From: Lentisphaeria bacterium
GTDB taxonomy: Bacteria; Verrucomicrobiota; Lentisphaeria; Victivallales; Victivallaceae
NCBI GenBank assembly: GCA_017508015.1
Contig: JAFVZS010000107.1
Span: forward strand, 1 to 41,121
Reading direction: 5' to 3'
Length of the DNA stretch: 41,121 nucleotides
Position numbers and translations under genes: made by a program
Notes under the pieces: model-generated
The model's database searches: none
Told to the model about the DNA's origin: nothing
What the model saw: the letters and a program-made list of their open reading frames with translations, nothing else
Shown here: positions 40,869-41,121 of the stretch, in pieces
How positions within the stretch are numbered: position 1 is the stretch's first letter
Layout: each line of letters opens with the position of its first letter

Positions 40869-41121
40869 TCAGACGATAAAACTCTCTTTATTTCTGGGCA
40901 AACGGACGATTTTCATATCCTGAAGCGGCCAGTGGCCGTGCCCGCCGCAACAGTACGCCAGCAGCATGGCATCGTCAGTGAAATGTATTGCTGTATAACA
41001 ATATCCCCGGCGGGGGTCATCTTCCAACAGCACCTTTTCGCCCCAGGTTTTACCCTCATCGCGGCTGATTGCCATGGCAAACGGGGTGCGGTCCCATGAA
41101 TCTTCCGGTACGATCTTCACG
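40869..41121 (-). CDS. Sialidase (BNR_2 family), C-terminal part, truncated by the window edge
   Basis: The 83 visible C-terminal residues include an Asp box, SRDEGKTWGE, then DPRRGYCYTAIHFTDDAMLLAYCCGG, which matches the end of exo-alpha-sialidase-type six-bladed propellers; the Tyr in GYCYTAI would be the sialidase nucleophile. The frame runs off the right edge, so the start, any signal peptide and the Arg triad cannot be seen. It lies immediately upstream of the NanA-like gene in the same direction, so release and cleavage of sialic acid are probably coupled. Confidence 0.8.
   Translation of the reverse strand, partial: VKIVPEDSWDRTPFAMAISRDEGKTWGEKVLLEDDPRRGYCYTAIHFTDDAMLLAYCCGGHGHWPLQDMKIVRLPRNKESFIV

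Noticed and set aside
1-41121. CRISPR array, prophage, insertion sequence or integrase
   Set aside because: No regularly spaced short repeats and no mobile-element protein were found on either strand.

Overview
The window looks like a chromosomal segment of a Lentisphaerae-type bacterium (Victivallales-like, probably gut or host-associated). This is inferred from gene content, not from a marker gene. The clues are two pseudopilin-like proteins with the [17 protein letters not shown] helix and the H-X9-DG motif, many secreted or cytoplasmic carbohydrate-active proteins of families common in the PVC superphylum (DUF4091/GH123-like, DUF6067, GH127, FAD-oxidoreductase PF12831, SGNH hydrolase), and a sialidase next to a NanA-like lyase. 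No transposase, integrase, phage gene or CRISPR array was seen.

Layout. 1-330: tRNA-Gly and tRNA-Phe on the minus strand with a consensus promoter and a terminator. 408-3644 (minus): surface-polysaccharide trio (FrhB-like Fe-S protein, polysaccharide pyruvyl transferase, DUF1796). 4068-4691 (plus): zinc-ribbon/PH-domain membrane protein. 4671-8693 (minus): GT9 glycosyltransferase and a very large polytopic membrane protein. 8710-9061: first copy of a dispersed intergenic repeat, with two facing promoters and a possible small gene. 9062-12264: DeoR regulator divergent from a SorE-like dehydrogenase and a class II aldolase. 12326-13126: TIM-barrel isomerase/epimerase. 13251-20492 (minus): operon of a secreted LamG/CBM9-like/DUF6067 protein, a DUF4091 hydrolase, a TPR protein and a DUF4037 protein, followed by a gene remnant.

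20522-20776: second repeat copy. 20861-26887: two GntR/LacI-type regulators, each followed by a pseudopilin gene, flanking a TIM-barrel/metallophosphoesterase pair. 24941-32831 (plus) reads as one five-gene operon: regulator, pseudopilin, Asp-box propeller, FAD oxidoreductase, SGNH hydrolase. 32917-35578: AraC regulator divergent from a GH127 enzyme. 35670-38505 (minus): diaminobutyrate aminotransferase and decarboxylase, predicted to make 1,3-diaminopropane. 38857-39624: secreted beta-sandwich protein expressed from the third repeat copy. 39942-41121 (minus): sialidase 3' end and NanA-like lyase.

The genes suggest glycan scavenging organised as small regulator-led cassettes: secreted or surface proteins bind and trim the polymer, and intracellular isomerases, dehydrogenases, aldolases and lyases process the products.

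The most unusual signals are these. (1) Both pseudopilin genes carry a perfect 10-bp stem with a 4-nt loop followed directly by the same 16-bp palindrome at the prepilin cleavage site, although the stem sequences differ completely. (2) A dispersed repeat of about 250-290 bp occurs three times, carries a promoter with a TCACA/TGTGA dyad inside the -35/-10 spacer, and has an internal reading frame interrupted mainly by indels that are multiples of three. All calls come from reading the sequence; no searches were run.
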